DNA of 64,000 bases from Pegea sp. RAD2-039 (GCA_034620365.1 JAQGEQ010000343.1:186001-250000), one strand, 5' to 3'. Shown: positions 44,523 to 56,262, counted from the first letter of the stretch. Numbers and translations are program-made. Notes: a model not told the origin generated them from the letters alone.

Positions 44523-44579
44523 GAAATCATCTACTTTATTTCTCTAAGGTTTAATTTTTAGAGTTGAATAAGATTCAAC
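44523..44579 (+). ncRNA. U7-like Sm RNA cassette 21
   Basis: PSE 44470-44490, TATA-like TAATATAA about 44,499-44,506, variable 44523-44552 (30 nt, related to 13), AATTTTTAG 44553-44561, stem-loop 44563-44579 (GTTGAATAAGATTCAAC: one extra loop-edge change, stem kept). Confidence 0.62.
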
Positions 44580-44869
44580 ATACTATTTCAAAATAAAACT
44601 TAAATTATCCTACTTTATTTGTTAGAAAGGATTATCCATCAAATCAACAGTTGTAATTTTTTTATTTGTGCTTTTACACAGAACTATAAAACTTTTAACT
44701 GCTTCCAGCAAAATAGTGAAATTGTTAAACAATTTTTCATTTAATGTTTTGTTGATGTTAATCTAGTCAGCATTTGGTTCATAATATTGATTCCATATAC
44801 AACAGCTCCTTCTACTACTACTAACTGAGGTTTTAGTTGGCGACATTCTAAGTAAAGTGATTTAACTTT

Positions 44870-46830
44870 TAAATATTTAATTAAAAAATTTAAATAAATT
44901 TTTCATAATAATAATTAGTAAAGACAAAACTAATAATGTGTTTACAAACAGTAGGTTAAAGAGCTTACCTCTAATTTTAAGGTTGCTGGTTCTCAAAATT
45001 TGATAATCAGTCTCTAGGCTCTCTTGAAATACTTTTAGTATAAATAAATTAGCATAAACCGGTCACGCACGGTGAAGCACCTATATGAGTAGTAAATGAA
45101 AGTTTGTTCGAAAACGGTTGGTGATAGTTTTATTAATAACTTTTAGATTTTCAAAATAATAAACAGTAGTAAGTAAATACAAACAGCAACAATTTGGTAA
45201 AATTATGATAGCTTATAGCTATTAAACATCTAAGATTACTTTTTCTACACAAGCGTCCACCATTCTATCAAAGTAGGTAATTAGTTTCGTCCTGCTAGCA
45301 GCAAAGTTAGTTTGTAAAGACAAGTTTTTCTATAGTTGATAGTACTCAACTTAAAAAATACTCTAAAAGCATATTTGTTTGTTTCTACATTAAAGATATT
45401 GTCCGTTTTTTCTCATTTATTTATGATTTTAGAATATAAAAAAGAGATTATAAATAAACTTATTTCAATGAGTATAATTATGTTGACATTTGGCTGACTG
45501 CTAGTTGTAAAGAAAGTTTTTTCGAGTGTAACAACGACTACTAGGAAGCTACAATGTTTACGTTAAATCTTTTAATATGTTGAAGATTAATTTTAGAAAT
45601 TATGTAAGTGCAAAGTACGCCAGAAGAAGAAAGGTTCTTGTTGTAAAATCAAAACATGTTGATTCAGTAAAACAAAACAAGAGGTTTAGATGTCGTTTTG
45701 TATCTTCATTATAACCTTCCACGATTGTTGAGTTTGTTGAAGAAATAAAACATATGAACTGCTGTACAAAGTAAGTTAAGTTGTAATTGATCTATTGTTT
45801 GCTTCCATACTAACTTATTTGATTGGTGGATGTAAATATAAATTAAGTACAAACAGAATTCCGACCTATTTCATCTCATTTTCTAATTGTTTTGTTGATT
45901 ACAATTAGGAAGAAAGTACCAGCCAAGTTACCAATAAAGAAACTGGAAGTCCGTGTACAGAAGGCATTTTATCAGCAGTTGGTTAAATCATCAAAGTTTT
46001 TAATCAGATTGAATATTAAATTTAAAAGTTAAAATTAATTTTTATTTTCATTTTGTAAAAAATTAGAAATAAATCTGTTGGATTACTAACTTCGTTTAAA
46101 AGTAGTTTTGATGTTTTGTTTAAAAATATCAAACAAGAAATAGATAGAATACTAAACATGACTTCATGATAAATAAAGTTATAAGCCTTGTTTTCTATAA
46201 CTATTAGTGGCTTTGATGTTATCATTTCTTACCAAAAGTGAATTACAATTGATTACATTCAGTCAGTTACCAAATTATTTTTGCTTTAATAAGTTGTTTT
46301 TTATCTGTATGCGGTAGAAAACTACGATCTAAAAACTGATATAAAAGTAAATTACAAAAACATAATAAGGAAAATAATAACTTTGTTGAAAAAGTAAATT
46401 ATTAAAATGATGAAATTAAAACTCAATATTGTCATCTTATTTCATAATACTTTAGTTTGAAAAAATACTTAAATTTATTACTGAAACATTTTTCACATTT
46501 TTTAAACGTAATTTGAATTTATATCTAAATAATAATTTTATATATACCTTAATTTAATTTATATATATTATAATCATAAATAAAATTTGACTATTTACTA
46601 ATAAGCTTTTTTCGTTGTTCCATGTTCTATTTGAAGACTTAATAGTACTAGTCAAGTTGATTACTGAAAATTCTAACAATTTTAAACTAGGTGATATATC
46701 TTTTTAGACACTTTAATTTTTCAATGAAAATAATTGTTGATTTTTTATATAATATTGAGGCCAATTACATTTAATTAATGTTTGAGTATTTGTAAGGTAG
46801 TTAAAAACTGAATAACTGTTTATAATTTTT
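44870..46830 (+). pseudogene. Unidentified gene fragment block X, copy 3
   Basis: Inverted copy of 20.56-22.56 kb. Exon-like pieces: about 45,468-45,545 (EYNYVDIWLTASCKESFFE), 45,600-45,770 (YVSAKYARRRKVLVV ... RFRCRF, stop, PSTIVEFVEEIKHMNCCT before GTAAGT), and 45,909-46,035 after a CAATTAG acceptor. Joining phases predicts KKVPAKLPIKKLEVRVQKAF. This copy keeps the acceptor lost in copy 1. Confidence 0.48.
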
Positions 46831-46861
46831 ATTATTTATATTTTATAAATTTTCACGAAAG

Positions 46862-47235
46862 TAAGGCTTCCAAATTAAAATATTATTAAAATAAGTAAAT
46901 CGTATAAAAAATAAACTTTAATTTACATTTTCTAACGCATCCAAAAGTAAAAAATCGAATCAGAAAGTTTATAATTATTTTCTCTTTCAGCAAAAAATTT
47001 TATTCTGAATATTGTTTGACTTATTTCAAGGTATAAAAGCCAATATTGTTAATTTAATAAAAAGAAATTCAGAGAAATCAAATGTTGTTGAAATTTTAAT
47101 TGCTTTAATTTTCTTTAATTTATATTTAACATCATGTATTAGTATCAAGTTTTATTGTATAGTGTAGTATTTGATATTTTAATTTATATTTAACATCTTG
47201 TATTAGTCTTCATTTACAGATAGTTTTGATTGTGG
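46862..47235 (+). repeat. Fused-tail repeat joined to a truncated cassette promoter
   Basis: Fused 3' flank match to about 47,222, then a sudden change inside TACAGATAG to TTTTGATTGTGGTGTGAATT, the PSE end of a cassette lacking its TATA and RNA part (about 47,225-47,245). Confidence 0.62.
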
Positions 47236-47339
47236 TGTGAATTTGCTAATAAATTATCTCGTCAAAAAAATTTTCTGAGTTGACTTCTGTTAGCTATTTT
47301 TGAATTTAAGTTTTTACTCTAGAGTATCTTGATATCCGT

Positions 47340-47420
47340 TTATTAGCAATTTGTTTTTTTCTAAAATATTTAAAAATAATATATATATATATATATAATA
47401 TATATTTATATCGAATCATA
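47340..47420. repeat. AT microsatellite
   Basis: (TA)n run at about 47,380-47,410 inside very AT-rich sequence. Confidence 0.6.
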
Positions 47421-47899
47421 TAATTCTCAAACCAGACATTCATTTGTTTTGTATTAATTTGTATCAAAATTTTTAACATAAAAGAAAACATAATTAAAAA
47501 GCTTAAAATTATATTTTTAGAAAACCAATTGCGGAGAAACCAACAATAATTTTGAGAATCTAGTTTTAGTAAATATTAATTTGATCTTAAACTTAACTTC
47601 GTTTGTTTTTATGAAATATCTAAATAGTTATTCTATAGAATACAAAATAGTATTTTTTCACTTGAAACATTTGAAATAATATTAACAGATCTTACAATTT
47701 TATTTAACTTTAATTTTTTTGTTAAATCAATCAAACTAATTCTAACTTTTACTAAAGATTTAAAAATTTAAAGGAAACATTATTTTTTTCTTAAATGTTG
47801 TGTAAATGTACAAAATAAAGACTACTAAATGTTGATACAGCAAATAATCGTTTCTTTTAAATAAAGGAAATTATTTTATGTTTAATTTTGAATTAGCTC

Positions 47900-47959
47900 G
47901 TTGAAACTTGTTCAACTCCAAAAATTATGAACTGTATAATACAAATGTAGAACAATTTT
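47900..47959 (-). ncRNA. U7-like Sm RNA cassette 22
   Basis: PSE 47991-48011 (one change, TAGCGTTTG), TATA-like CTATATATAAAA about 47,974-47,985, variable 47959-47927 (33 nt), AATTTTTGG 47926-47918, perfect stem-loop 47916-47900. Confidence 0.63.
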
Positions 47960-48290
47960 ACGATGATTTGTTGCTATATATAAAATTTACTAGTTTAGCG
48001 TTTGTGGTGTAAATTTGCTAGAAAATTATTTAGTCAAAAAAATTTTCTGAATTGATTTCTGCTAGCTACTTTTACTTAAACGTTTTTATCTAAATTATCT
48101 AAAAATATTTTTATATTAAATTTATGATTTAATATAATTGAAGAGAAGAAAATATCAGAATGATGCAACTTTGAGACAAGTGGTTAGAAAGTTTGAAGAT
48201 CAAAATAACAAGATGATAAAATTATATTTGAATCTTTAAATCAAGAGATTTATATTTATAAGAAGATTATTAAAATAATTTAGCAACACA

Positions 48291-48307
48291 TTTACGTATG
48301 CGGTAAA
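48291..48307. repeat. Junction 17-mer, perfect
   Basis: TTTACGTATGCGGTAAA; followed by a tRNA-Glu 3' remnant (GATATTCCCGGTCTGGAAAC). Confidence 0.65.
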
Positions 48308-48361
48308 ATAAACTTTTGATATTCCCGGTCTGGAAACTTTTTTTTTACACAATTTTTTTTT

Positions 48362-48620
48362 CAGCCGGATTTATCTGGTAAAATGATGCTAGTGAATTTA
48401 TTGATGGCAGCAACTCGTTCAATAAATGATGATAAATACGTGATTGTATCAAATTACACGCAAACGCTCGATTTATGTGAAAAATTGTGCCGTATGAGGA
48501 GATAGAGAACTTGATGATGATGAATTTCAATCAACATTTTGTTGTCAGATACGGATATGTAAGATTAGATGGAAGTATGACTATCAAAAAAAGATATAAC
48601 ATCGTAGAACTAATTGTTTA
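48362..48620 (+). pseudogene. RAD54L: RAD54 exon fragment, copy 5
   Basis: Acceptor CAG 48362-48364, exon A 48365-48501, donor mutated from GT to AT (GAGATAGAG), exon B from 48,549 after GTTGTCAG ([20 protein letters not shown]), cut by module M at about 48,612. Confidence 0.86.
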
Positions 48621-49402
48621 ATTCTTGTTGAAAAATTCTGTTTTTTATTTGAAAGCTTTAAAAAGATTCTGCCCAGTTCTAGAGAAAGACCAAAATTGAC
48701 CAAAATATTTATTTTCTCAATTCTTAATGTTTTTTGAACAATTCTTTTAAAGAACAGTTTTTATATAATAGTTTCAAATGAAATCTTTTTTTATGCAGAC
48801 ATACAGGATATATTTTTATTTAAAGTCAAATTTATTTTTAACTTTGATGTTCTTCTTGATATTTTACTATTTTAGTTCTTTTCAATTCTATAGTTTAAAT
48901 ATCTTTTTTATTTTAATAGGTTTTTGATTTGAAATTTTTAGATATTATAATTCATATTTATTATTTACATATCCCTTAAGTTGAATTTAAAAAATGTTTT
49001 TTTAAATAAAGTATCATTAAAAATTTATTTATTTTGTTTGCTTGAAATGTTAAAAGTTTATGTTGAAATGACTTAAATTTCAATAATTATTTGTAATTTT
49101 GAAATTATGTTTAATACTAAATAAAATTTCTTTGAAAATTATTACAAAATTCTATTTAAAATTTCTTCTATAAGTTTTTCCAATCGTTCCTTACAATATC
49201 TTTTTTTAAAAGCTTTTAACTTTGAAATTGAAAAGATGTAATCACCTTATATTGACTAATATTAAAAAAGTAACAATAAAAGTAAAGTAACTTTTTAAAA
49301 AGGCCATTATGTTGGGTATTGTTACGCTAGTTGTTTGTTTGGTTGACGAACAAGTAGTAAAGCAGGAAGCTAAATCTAGTAAAATTTTACCGCATACGTA
49401 AA
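48621..49402 (+). repeat. Module M (internally deleted) and junction 17-mer
   Basis: As 14,851-15,776 but lacking about 80-100 bp near 49,270 (jump to AGTAACAATAAAAGTAAAG). Ends with AGTAGTAAAGCAGGAAGC and the perfect 17-mer at 49,386-49,402. The same deletion occurs in the inverted partner at 57.06 kb. Confidence 0.68.
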
Positions 49403-49742
49403 TGTGTTGCTAGATTTGTTTAGTGCCTTTATTAAGATTATAAACATCTCTCAATTTAAAGATTCAAATATAATATATAATATAATATAAATTTTATCTT
49501 CAAACTCTCTATTCACTTGTCTCAAAGTTGCACATTCTGATATTTTCCTATCTCTTCTATTCTATTAAGTAAGAAAATTGATTAAAAAATCTTATTTAGA
49601 TTATTCAAATAAAAACTTTAAAGTCAAAAGTAGCTAACAGGAGTCAATTCAGAAAATATTTTTATGACGAAATAATTTATTAGCAATTGTACACCACAAA
49701 CACTAAACTAATAGAATTTTTTATAAAGAAACAAATCAGCGT

Positions 49743-49799
49743 AAAAGCGTCTTCATCACTTGGACGTGTTGTTATTTTTAGAGTTGAATACATTTCAAC
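49743..49799 (+). ncRNA. U7-like Sm RNA cassette 23
   Basis: PSE 49690-49710, TATA-like TTTATAAAG, variable 49743-49772 (30 nt), Sm-like TATTTTTAG 49773-49781, stem-loop 49783-49799 (GTTGAATACATTTCAAC). Partner of cassette 30, but about half of the variable segment differs. Confidence 0.57.
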
Positions 49800-50030
49800 A
49801 GACTATTTCAATTATTAAATCAAAAGTAACTTTTTCTGTTTAAAATAAAACATTTATTAGTTTTTAATTTGTGTCTGTTGATATTTAGATGACTTATATA
49901 GAAACTTTAAAGAGAAACGTATCTAATTGAAAGAAATTCAGAAAATTTTCCTTTGACCAACTAATTTATTAGCAATTTTACACAAGAAGCACTAAACTAC
50001 TAGAAATTTATATAAAGTAAAACGTCAGCG

Positions 50031-50090
50031 ACTTAAGCGATCAAAAAATATATAAATTTTATTAATTTTTGGAGTTGAACAAGTTTCAAC
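50031..50090 (+). ncRNA. U7-like Sm RNA cassette 24
   Basis: PSE 49979-49999 (TACACAAGAAGCACTAAAC, three changes), TATA 50009-50016, variable 50031-50063 (33 nt, like cassette 29), AATTTTTGG 50064-50072, perfect stem-loop 50074-50090. Only about 230 bp after cassette 23. Confidence 0.6.
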
Positions 50091-50810
50091 TCACTAATTT
50101 AAGATTAAACCTAAATTATTTTTGTTTATTTGCTAGAAAGGATTATTTGTTGAATCAACATTTGGATTTTAATTTGTACGTTTTTACACAACATTTAACA
50201 ATAAAATAATATTTCCTTTAAATTTTTAATCTTTAGTAATAGTTAGAATTAGTTTGATTGATTTAACAACAAAGTTAAAGTTAAATAAAAAAGTAAGATC
50301 CTTACAAATTTCATGAAATGTTTCAAGTGAAAAAAAAAACTATTTTGTATTCTATAGAATAACAATTTAGATATTTCATAAAAACAAAAGAAATTAAATT
50401 TAAGATCAAATTAATATTTACCAAAACTGGATTTACAAAATTATTGTTGGTTTCTCCGCAATCGGTTTCCTGAAAAATTAATTTTAAGCTTTTATGTTGT
50501 ATTTTCTTTCATGTCAAAAATTTTGATACAAATGAAATGTATCTAATATATAAAACGAAATACTTTTTTCACTTGAAACATTTGAAATAATATTAACACA
50601 TCTTACAATTTTATTTAATTTTAATTTTGTTGTTAAATCAATCAAACTAAATTTCACTTTTACTAACGATTTTAAAATTTAAAGAAAATATTATTTGATT
50701 GTTAAATGTTGTGTAAACGTAACAATTAAAAACTACTGAATATTGATTTAGCAAATAATCCTTTCGTTTAAACAAAAGAAGATAATTTTTATTCAATCTT
50801 GAATTAGTTC

Positions 50811-50876
50811 GTTGAAACTTGTTCAACTCTAAAATTTAGAAGTATTTAATGGTTTTTTATAGTATTTCTTCATTTT
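50811..50876 (-). ncRNA. U7-like Sm RNA cassette 25
   Basis: PSE 50909-50929, TATA-like TTTATACAA, variable 50876-50837 (40 nt, related to 28), Sm-like AATTTTAG 50836-50829, perfect stem-loop 50827-50811. Confidence 0.57.
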
Positions 50877-51190
50877 ATGCTGATTTTTCACTTTATACAA
50901 ATTTCTAGTAGTTTAGTGTTTGTGGTGTAGATTTGCTAATAAATTATTTCGTCATAAAATAATTTTCTGAATTGACTCTTGTTAGCTACTTTTTACTAGT
51001 TTTTACATAAAAGTTTTTATTTAAGTCATCTAAATATAATTTTTTCAGAAAATATATGATTTTACTTAATTGAAGAGAGGGAAAAAAATCGAAATGATGC
51101 GACTTTGAGACAAGTGGTTAGAGCGTTTGAAGATCAAAATAACAAGAAGATAAAATTATATTTGAATCTTTAAATCAAGAGATTTTTATA

Positions 51191-51640
51191 GAATTAACAA
51201 TGCCACTTAAAAAATCTAGCAACACATTTACGTATATTTATATTTATATTTATATTTATATTAAACATTTACTAATATAAATGGATAAGAGATGGGAAAA
51301 TATCAGAATGATGCAACTTTGGGACAAGCGGTTAGAGAGTTTGAAGATCAAAATAACAAGAAGATGAAATTATATTTGAAACTTTAAATCATGAGATGTT
51401 TATAGAATTAACAATGCCACTTAAAAAATCTAGCAACACATTTACGTATATTTATATTTATATTTATATTTATATTAAACATTTACTAATATAAATGGAT
51501 AAGAGATGGGAAAATATCAGAATGATGCAACTTTGGGACAAGCGGTTAGAGAGTTTGAAGATCAAAATAACAAGAAGATGAAATTATATTTGAAACTTTA
51601 AATCATGAGATGTTTATAGAATTAACAATGCCACTTAAAA
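51191..51640 (+). repeat. 214-bp tandem duplication with (TATATT)n
   Basis: The unit starting GAATTAACAATGCCACTT recurs at 51,191, 51,405 and 51,619 with almost no differences. Each unit holds a TTTATA hexamer microsatellite and a micro-ORF block. The junction 17-mer is truncated to TTTACGTATATTTAT in units 1 and 2 and is nearly complete only after unit 3 (TTTACGTATGCAGTAAA, 51,657-51,673). Confidence 0.85.
51292..51387 (+). CDS. 31-residue micro-ORF, intact copy (duplicated at 51,506)
   Basis: Frame MGKYQNDATLGQAVREFEDQ ... KLYLKL. Here a second overlapping frame from ATG 51,281 (MDKRWENIRMMQLWDKRLES...) is also open because the usual TGA is TGG. Confidence 0.33.
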   Translation: MGKYQNDATLGQAVREFEDQNNKKMKLYLKL

Positions 51641-52039
51641 AATCTAGCAACACATTTACGTATGCAGTAAAATACACTTTTGATATGCAGTTCAAACAAC
51701 ACAGCTGTTTATCTATTTTAAGATTGAAAATGTTCAATCTAAGATACAAGAGTAATAATGGTCTAGTAGTTCAGCTTTATCCTCACAAATATTCAAACAA
51801 GATCTTACAGGTTTTTATCTGAGATTTCTTCGCAATTATATTTCAATATAGAAATAATTGATTTCTAAAAAGTTGATTTTTTGCATCTTTTTTTGAGACA
51901 TTAAAATAACTTTTTAGAAATGAGTTGAATTTTGCAAAAATTTTAAATTATTTTTTTTGCATCGTTTCATAATTTCTTTATTTTAAGTTAAATCGAAACA
52001 TTTTCATTAAAATTTCTCAATAAAAATATCAATCTAAAG

Positions 52040-52111
52040 TCCCAGGTGGTCTAGAGGTTACGATTCGTGGCTGTCACCCACGCAGCACGGGTTCGATTCC
52101 CGGTCTGGGAA
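52040..52111 (+). tRNA. tRNA-Glu body with GTC (Asp) anticodon
   Basis: 72 nt, Glu-type acceptor TCCCAGG/TCTGGGA and arms, but anticodon loop CTGTCAC instead of CTCTCAC. The D-arm reads CTAGAGGTTACGATTC and the T-stem is weakened (GCACGG). A T run and a TTTTTTCAG remnant follow, but RAD54 exon A is missing. Confidence 0.72.
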
Positions 52112-52347
52112 CTTTTTTTTCACAATTTTTTTTCAGCTTTTTATAATACTAGAAAAATGATTTCTTCAATTATATTAAATCATAAATTTGCAACAAAAAT
52201 ATATTTAGATAATTCAAATAAAAACTTTTAAGAAAAAAGTAGCTAAAAGAAGTCATTACAGAAAAATTTTTTGACGACATTTTATTATCAAATTCACACC
52301 ACAAACACTAAACTAATAGAAATTTATATAAAGAAACAAATCAGTGT

Positions 52348-52403
52348 ACAATTGATTTTGAAATTGTACAATTTTAAATTTTTGTAGTTGAACAAGTTTC
52401 AAC
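52348..52403 (+). ncRNA. U7-like Sm RNA cassette 26
   Basis: PSE 52295-52315, TATA 52325-52332, variable 52348-52376 (29 nt, related to 32), AATTTTTGT 52377-52385, perfect stem-loop 52387-52403. The variable part can fold on itself (TTGATTTT...AAATTGTACAATT). Confidence 0.6.
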
Positions 52404-53071
52404 GAACTAATTCAAGATTAAACTTAAATTATCATCATCCTTTATTTAAAAGAAAGGATTTTTTGCTAAATCAACATTTAGTAGTGTTTAATTGGTACAT
52501 TTACACAACATTTAACAATAATATAATATTTTCTTTAAATTTTGAATTTTTTAATAAAAATTAAAATTAGTTTGATGGATTTAACAAAAATTAAAGTTAA
52601 ATAAAAAAGTTAGATAATTAAAAAATATTTTAAATATTTTAAGAAAAAAAATCTTTTCTTTATTCTATATAATAACTATTTAGATATTTCATAAAACCAG
52701 AAGATATAAAGTAAACAGACAAATTGTCACTAAGTATTGATAACCAACTATCTAACATCCCTCTTATGACTTTTATGAGCTTTAACTACCTCTTTTATTT
52801 TATATCTAATTTACAAGTTTAATTTATATGAATATCAAAATAAATCAAAATAAACTACAAGTAAATTATAACTAGTAGCTTAACAAAATTCAACTAATTT
52901 AGTTGACAATCATCTTACAACTACTAAATGCAGCATTTTATTTATAGTTTTAAGTAGTTTATGTTTTAAAATTTAATTTATTAGAATATAAATTTGAAAA
53001 TTCTAGTAATTAAATGAGAATTAAACTTACAAAAGCTTAAAATTTATTTCAATAATAAAAGTTGATGCTAG

Positions 53072-53153
53072 CAACAAGATGGACGAGTAATTAAGATAAT
53101 TGGCTGCTTATCTATTAAACTTTGAGGGCATGGGTAAAAATCCCACCTTGTCA
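53072..53153 (+). pseudogene. tRNA-Ser(GCT)-derived sequence
   Basis: AAGATGGACGAGTAATTAAG matches the tRNA-Ser A-box arm, TTGGCTGCTTATC the anticodon arm (GCT), and TGGGTAAAAATCCCACCTTG a degraded T-arm. B box is ruined, so a tRNA pseudogene or SINE head. 52,730-53,520 otherwise holds nothing recognisable. Confidence 0.5.
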
Positions 53154-53631
53154 TCAAAGATACGGCATTCCTCGCTATATTAAGCCATTTAATAAGTACA
53201 GAAACCATCTTTTCAATTATGAGTGAATAGTGCAACTGCATTGTGGTTGTTTCAGAATAAATAATAATTATATGAGGAATACCAAACAGAATATTTACTA
53301 TTCGTTGGCATCATAGTAAAAGGCTTAGGTCAATGACTTTTACAATATAAAATTTCAAATCTTTCACCCAAGTTAATCTAAGGTTTATCCATAATGTTTC
53401 AAACGTTGAAGGTTTTCTAAGATGACTTTTTTAAAAACAAATTTCAAAAGGTGCTATTGAGAAAATTATTCTTTAAGTTTCTCTTTCTTACAATCATAAA
53501 CTTCTGTGTAAAGGTACAAATTGAAAACTACTAAATCTTGATTCAGCAAATAATCTTTGCTATCGAATTAAAGAAGAAAGCTAGAATAAATATTAAAAGA
53601 GTAAATCAATCAATGAATATTGAAATAGTCT

Positions 53632-53688
53632 GTTGAAACTTGTTCAACTACAAAAATTTAATGTTTGAAAATTTGACAGGGTACTTTT
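53632..53688 (-). ncRNA. U7-like Sm RNA cassette 27
   Basis: PSE 53721-53741 (first base C), TATA-like TTTATATAA about 53,704-53,712, variable 53688-53659 (30 nt, lineage of 1, 11, 17), Sm-like AATTTTTGT, stem-loop 53648-53632 perfect. Confidence 0.6.
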
Positions 53689-53954
53689 ACGCAAATATTT
53701 TCATTTATATAATTTTCTATCAGTTTAGTGTTTGTGGTGTAAATTTGCTAATAAATTATTTTGTTATAAAAATATTTTCTGAATTGACTCCTGTTAGCGA
53801 CAAAGAGATATTTATATTATTTAGAGAGGCACTGTGAGAATTTAGCAACACATTTATGTATCTGGTAAAATACACTTCTGATGCGGTAAAATTTTACTAG
53901 ATTTAGCCTCCAGCTTCACTACATGTTCGTCAAACAAAAAACTGACGTAGCTGA

Positions 53955-54629
53955 TCACGTTAGAACTATCTAGCTAAATCTTTTTCACGGTCCACTACAC
54001 ACGACGAAAATGACTTTTTATGAGCTTGGTGCTGAAATATTTTCTCTTCAATACTTGAAGTTGCGAGTAATCTACAAGAAGCAATTTTCCGTCATTTTAA
54101 TTTTCAGTGTTTCCAATTGATTTTTTAATAAATTTTTAACCAGTAAATGTAACAAGGTTTTTTTTCCATATCTCAATACTCTAGCCATGGTCTGTTCGTC
54201 GTTAGCAGGGTTCCAATCAGGATCAAACATAACTAACCGATTTGCACCAATCAAATTTAAACCACAGCTAAAAATTTGAATTTTTTTTAATTTTTTTGTT
54301 TGGAAATACTGTTTATCGTACCCTCCTGCTTTACTACTTAACATAAACGCATAATCTTGAGATGCTTGATCATTGAATCGTTCTACGATGTTATATCTTT
54401 TTTTAATAGTCATACTTCCATCTAATCTTACATATCCGTATCTGACAACATAATGTTGATTGAAATTCATCATCATCAAGTTCTCTACCTCCTCATACGG
54501 CACAATTTTTCACATAAATCGAGCGTTTGCGTGTAATTTGATACAATCACGTATTTATCATCATTTATTGAACGAGTTGCTGCCATCAATAAATCCACTA
54601 ACATCATTATACCAGATAAATCCGGCTGA
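53955..54629 (-). pseudogene. RAD54L: RAD54 exons, copy 6 (most complete helicase part)
   Basis: Minus strand exon A from 54,628, intron of about 47 nt, exon [21 protein letters not shown] then [20 protein letters not shown] uninterrupted by module M, 53-nt intron, [20 protein letters not shown] then [10 protein letters not shown], a frameshift ([12 protein letters not shown]), and the IEEKIFQ exon, truncated at about 53,940. Shows the ancestral exon order; helicase motifs V (SSKAGG) and VI (QTMARV) are visible. Confidence 0.9.
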
Positions 54630-54651
54630 AAAAAAAATTGTGAAAAAAAAG

Positions 54652-54723
54652 TTCCCAGACCGGGAATCGAACCCGGGCCGCGTGGGTGAGAGCCACGAAT
54701 CCTAACCACTAGACCACCTGGGA
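54652..54723 (-). tRNA. tRNA-Glu(CTC), best preserved copy
   Basis: 72-nt intact cloverleaf: TCCCAGG/TCTGGGA, D-arm TGGTCTAGTGGTTAGG, anticodon CTC in GTGGCTCTCACCCAC, T-arm CCGGGTTCGATTCCCGG. It lies 23 nt upstream of RAD54 exon A on the same strand, so it once sat in a RAD54 intron. Confidence 0.95.
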
Positions 54724-55092
54724 CTTGAAATAACAATTTTTATTGAGAATATATTTAAGAAATTGTTTTGATTTAAATTAAAAATAAAGAAATTATGAAA
54801 TGATGCTGAAAAAATAATTTAAAATTGTTGCAAATTTCAACTCATTTCTAAAAAGTTATTTTAAAGTCTCAAAAAAGATGCAAAAAATCAAATTTTTAGA
54901 AATCAATTATTTTTATATTGAAATATAATTGCGAAGAAATCTCAGATAAATACCTGTAAGATCTTGTTTGAATAGTTGTGAGGGTAAAGATGAACTACTA
55001 GACCATTATTACTCTTGTATCTTAGATTGAACATTTTCAATCTTAAAATAGATGAAAAGCTGTGTTGTTTGAACTACATATCAGAAATGTTT

Positions 55093-55109
55093 TTTACCGC
55101 ATACGTAAA
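55093..55109. repeat. Junction 17-mer, perfect
   Basis: TTTACCGCATACGTAAA at the mirror position of 51,657 in the large inverted repeat. Confidence 0.65.
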
Positions 55110-55475
55110 TGTGTTGCTAAATTATTATAGTGCGTTTATTAATACTATAAACATCTCTTGATTTAAAAGTTCAAATAAAATTTTTTTCTTCATGTTATTT
55201 TGATCTGTAAACTCTCTAACCACTTGTCTCAAAGTCGCATCATTTCGATTTTTTTCCCTCTCTTCAATTATGTAAAATCATATATATTCTGAAAAAATTA
55301 TATTTAAATGACTTAAATAAAAACTTTTATGTAAAAACTAGTAAAAAGTAGCTAAGTAAAAAGTAGCTAACAGGAGTCAATTCAGAAAATTATTTTATGA
55401 CGAAATAATTTATTAGCAAATCTACACCACAAACACTAAACTAATAGAAATTTATATAAAGTGAAAAATCAGCGT

Positions 55476-55543
55476 AAAAATGTATAAATGCTATAGAAAA
55501 ACACTAAACAGGTTCTAATTTTTAGAGTTGAACAAGTTTCAAC
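55476..55543 (+). ncRNA. U7-like Sm RNA cassette 28
   Basis: PSE 55423-55443, TATA 55453-55460, variable 55476-55516 (41 nt), AATTTTTAG 55517-55525, perfect stem-loop 55527-55543. Mirror partner of cassette 25 with a diverged variable segment. Confidence 0.63.
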
Positions 55544-55884
55544 GAACTAATTCAAGATTGAATAAAAATTATCTTCTTTCGTTTAAAAGAAAGGATTATT
55601 TGCTGTATCAACATTTAATAGTCTTTAATTTGTACATTTACACAACATTTAAAAATAAAATAATGTTTCTTTTAAATTTTAAAATCATTAGTAAAAGTTA
55701 AAATTAGTTTGATTGATTTAACAACAAAATTAAAATTAAATAAAATTGTAAGATCTGTTAATATTATTTCAAATGTTTCAAGTGAAAAAAGTATTTCGTT
55801 TTATAAATTAGATACATTTCATTTGTATCAAAATTTTTGACATGAAAGAAAATACAACATAAAAGCTTAAAATTAATTTTTCAG

Positions 55885-55933
55885 GAAACCGATTGCGGAG
55901 AAACCAACAATAATTTTGTAAATCTAGTTTTGG
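55885..55933 (+). pseudogene. Recurrent 48-nt exon-like unit
   Basis: TTTTTCAG acceptor, GAAACCGATTGCGGAGAAAC start. See 12,030. Confidence 0.45.
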
Positions 55934-56262
55934 TAAAAATTAATTTGATCTTAAATTTAATTTCGTTTGTTTTTATGAAATATCTAAATTGTTATTCTAT
56001 AGAATACAAAATACTTTTTTTTCATTTGAAACATTTTATGAAATTTGTACAGATCTTACTTTTTTATTTAACTTTAACTTTGTTGTTAAATCAATCAAAC
56101 TAATTTTAACTTTTACAAAAAATTTAAAAATTTAAAGGAAATATTATTTTATTGTTAAATGTTGTGTAAAAACGTACCAATTAAAATCCAAATGTTGATT
56201 CAACAAATAATCCTTTCTAGCAAATAAACAAAAATAATTTAGGTTTAATCTTAAATTAGTGA

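Noticed and set aside
54485..54736. ORF across tRNA-Glu and RAD54 exon A on the minus strand
   Set aside because: Its first third is the translated tRNA gene; only the RAD54 exon A part is meaningful.
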